DNA of 47,249 nucleotides. It comes from DASPGX01 sp035620375. GTDB taxonomy: Bacteria > Patescibacteriota > Minisyncoccia > 2-02-FULL-40-12 > GWA2-44-9. The stretch covers positions 1-47,249 of the forward strand of contig DASPGX010000024.1 in assembly GCA_035620375.1 (NCBI GenBank), read 5' to 3'. Of the stretch, positions 45,811 to 47,249 are shown in pieces. Each line of letters begins with the position of its first letter. Within the stretch, counting starts at the first letter, position 1. The notes under the pieces are model-generated. The model saw only the letters and a program-made list of their open reading frames with translations, was not told the origin of the DNA and did not search any database. The position numbers were made by a program, and so were the translations under genes.

Positions 45811-46560
45811 ATGTTCGAGTTCTTCGGCGGGGTGTTCGCCACGCTCGCCGCGTTTTTCCTGGTAGGCGAGATGGGGTTCTGGCTCCTGCTCGGCGGCTCG
45901 TTCTGCTGCGTCTGGTATTCGGTCTCGCGCAGCCGCGGCCTGGGCGCCCTCGCTCTCGTCGTCGGCACCGGACTGATCGTCCAGTTCGTCAGCAAGCTGG
46001 ACATCGCCGCGTGGGCGGCGGCCAACTGGCGCTACGCGCTGGCATGGTCCGCGGCCTATGTGCTCATCGGCGGCATCTACGCGCTGTTCCGCTGGCAGCT
46101 CTTCTGTTCGCGCAAGAGCCGTGAGCTGGGCGAGCTGGAAAGCACCTTCCGCAAGCGGGAGGGCGTCTCCGGCGCGTTCTCGTTGATACAGAAGCGCGAC
46201 TTCTACGCCTTCCTGAGCAAGTCGCGGTACCGCACCGACATCGAGGACGGCCAGCACTTCGACAAGGACGTCCTGCTGGACTACGGCGTCGTGCCCACGG
46301 CGGCGCGCAACAAGTACGCCATCGGACGGTTCGTCTGGTGGTGGCCGGTTTCCGCGCTGGGATGGTTCCTGGACGACTTCATCCGCGAGCTGTACGAGCT
46401 GGTCAGCCGCGGCCTGTCCGGCCTGATGGACTACATGGCCCGCCGCGTGTTCGGCGACCAGGCCGCGCTCTCCATGACGCGCGATGAGCTCCGCGAGGCA
46501 GAGCGTGAGGCGGAGCGCGAGGCGGACGCCAAGCGCAGTCCGCACACCTCCTCAAAGTAA
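45811..46560 (+). CDS. Membrane protein with cytoplasmic helical domain, 249 aa
   Basis: ATG at 45811 with GAGGAGG six bases upstream; the longer upstream frame has no support. Three to four N-terminal hydrophobic helices (VFATLAAFFLVGEMGFWLLL, LGALALVVGTGLIVQFV, YALAWSAAYVLIGGIYALF), then a charged helical region with LESTFRKREGVSGAF. A Trp-rich segment FVWWWPVSALGWFL follows, and the end is a long Glu/Arg-rich helix (REAEREAEREADAKR). No family is recognised. It has a promoter and a terminator of its own. Confidence 0.75.
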   Translation: MFEFFGGVFATLAAFFLVGEMGFWLLLGGSFCCVWYSVSRSRGLGALALVVGTGLIVQFVSKLDIAAWAAANWRYALAWSAAYVLIGGIYALFRWQLFCSRKSRELGELESTFRKREGVSGAFSLIQKRDFYAFLSKSRYRTDIEDGQHFDKDVLLDYGVVPTAARNKYAIGRFVWWWPVSALGWFLDDFIRELYELVSRGLSGLMDYMARRVFGDQAALSMTRDELREAEREAEREADAKRSPHTSSK

Positions 46561-46564
46561 ACCG

Positions 46565-46600
46565 ACGGGGTTCCCGCATGCACGCGGGAACCCCGTTTTC
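46565..46600 (+). terminator. Terminator of the gene at 45811
   Basis: ACGGGGTTCCCGC/GCGGGAACCCCGT stem (13 bp) with a 6-base loop, followed by TTTTC. Confidence 0.9.
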
Positions 46601-46609
46601 CATATGTAT

Positions 46610-46638
46610 TTGACCGATGTCAACTATTTCGGTATATA
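46610..46638 (+). promoter_or_regulatory. Promoter of the gene at 46697
   Basis: TTGACC (46610-46615), 17 bases, TATATA (46633-46638). Confidence 0.75.
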
Positions 46639-46696
46639 GCTACCGCTTCTTCAAAGTTCAGGCATCACTATTACGGGACGCAAAGGAGGTTACAAC

Positions 46697-47249
46697 ATGC
46701 GTCATTTCATCGTTGCCGCGGCCTTTCTGGCCCTGGCGTCGTCCGCTGTCGCGGATGACAAGAAGAACGAGGAGCCGCGGTTCAAGGTTTCCCTCGGGAC
46801 CTCGGTTGCCACGGTCACGGGCCGTCCCAGTCCAGCACGCGAGGGTTGGCTGGATTACAGCTTTCGGGCCGACGACGGTCTCCAGCAGTGGGTGCTGAAT
46901 TGGCGGCAGGAGTACCTGCGCAAGCACGGTGCGGAAACCATCGGTTTCAATCCGCCGGTGCTTGCGCTCTGCTGCGCCAACGGCCACGACGTTTTCAAGG
47001 CCGGTCCGGGCGGGTTCACCGGGAAAATCGGTGACGAGTACATCACATGGGAACGGGGAACGCTCAACGGCATTTCGGAGCGGGGCCTGCCCCTCACCGG
47101 TACGTTCGAGTACCGGGCCGCGGGACCGTTGTGGCTCGCGTTTTCGTTCCAGCGCTCGCGTGAGACGGTCGTGGAATACTCCGAAATCCACGAATTCTTC
47201 CGGGTGGAGGACATCGGACGCGTGCCGTGCTCCAACTGTGCGCAGTACG
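46697..47249 (+). CDS. Exported protein, N-terminal part (3' end outside window)
   Basis: ATG with AGGAGG seven bases upstream. Signal peptide (RHFIVAAAFLALASSAVA) with a plausible cleavage site before DDKKNEEP. The visible mature part (~165 residues) is mixed, with a Cys pair CC (LALCCANG) and a strand-rich region (GTFEYRAAGPLWLAFSF). The last complete Cys pair is CSNC near the window edge. No family is recognised, and the end of the protein is missing. Confidence 0.65.
   Translation, partial: MRHFIVAAAFLALASSAVADDKKNEEPRFKVSLGTSVATVTGRPSPAREGWLDYSFRADDGLQQWVLNWRQEYLRKHGAETIGFNPPVLALCCANGHDVFKAGPGGFTGKIGDEYITWERGTLNGISERGLPLTGTFEYRAAGPLWLAFSFQRSRETVVEYSEIHEFFRVEDIGRVPCSNCAQY

Overview
The window is GC-rich, densely packed bacterial DNA with genes on both strands. 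It resembles a streamlined genome of the Candidate Phyla Radiation (Patescibacteria) type. The reasons are a compact aspartyl-tRNA synthetase that lacks the usual bacterial insert, a MurE-like ligase without the usual N-terminal domain, many small unrecognised proteins with zinc ribbons or one or two membrane helices, a mix of leaderless and strong Shine-Dalgarno (SD) starts, and patchy biosynthesis. This placement is inference; no rRNA or full marker set is present.

Layout. 1-3.6 kb: tail of an RGG-like protein, three small minus-strand genes, tRNA-Lys with a broken partial copy beside it, and an acyl-CoA dehydrogenase homologue. 3.6-9.4 kb: aspS, a D,D-carboxypeptidase, mraY and ftsW. 9.5-12.6 kb: rpsT, uvrB and ruvA. 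12.6-18.2 kb: small SD-led genes, a FemAB-like transferase, an HD hydrolase with coaD, then ddl-murE. 18.2-25.8 kb: thyX; an operon-like run of cupredoxin-like protein, presenilin-like protease, beta-CASP metallo-hydrolase, dCMP deaminase-like protein and membrane protein; then lon. 26-31.2 kb: an exonuclease and a run of exported or membrane proteins (Gly-rich surface protein, MliC-like, DoxX-like, CHRD-like). 31.2-34.5 kb: overlapping small genes, a NADAR protein, a trypsin-like protease and a candidate small RNA. 34.5-36.7 kb: a two-gene operon of an ARC/Mpa-like AAA ATPase and a 55-residue Gly-rich/helical protein. 36.8-47.2 kb: MOSC protein, dienelactone hydrolase, membrane-anchored winged helix protein, phosphoesterase, DUF805, L,D-transpeptidase, divergent T-fold protein, metalloprotease-like protein, cation efflux pump, msrA, and hypothetical proteins to the edge.

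The genes form a peptidoglycan set (ddl, murE, mraY, ftsW, FemAB, D,D-carboxypeptidase, L,D-transpeptidase), a dTMP route (dCMP deaminase-like protein plus ThyX), DNA repair and recombination (uvrB, ruvA), protein quality control (Lon, the ARC-like ATPase, msrA, an HtrA-like protease) and an exported protein set. The item most worth following is the ATPase/small-protein operon at 34.6-36.7 kb, whose layout recalls Pup/UBact tagging loci, although the small protein lacks the diagnostic GGE/GGQ end. Other unexplained structure includes a four-copy palindrome family, an 84-bp repeat with hairpins, two long inverted-repeat elements, the split tRNA-Lys copy, and about ten genes whose -10 box lies 6-9 bases before the start codon.
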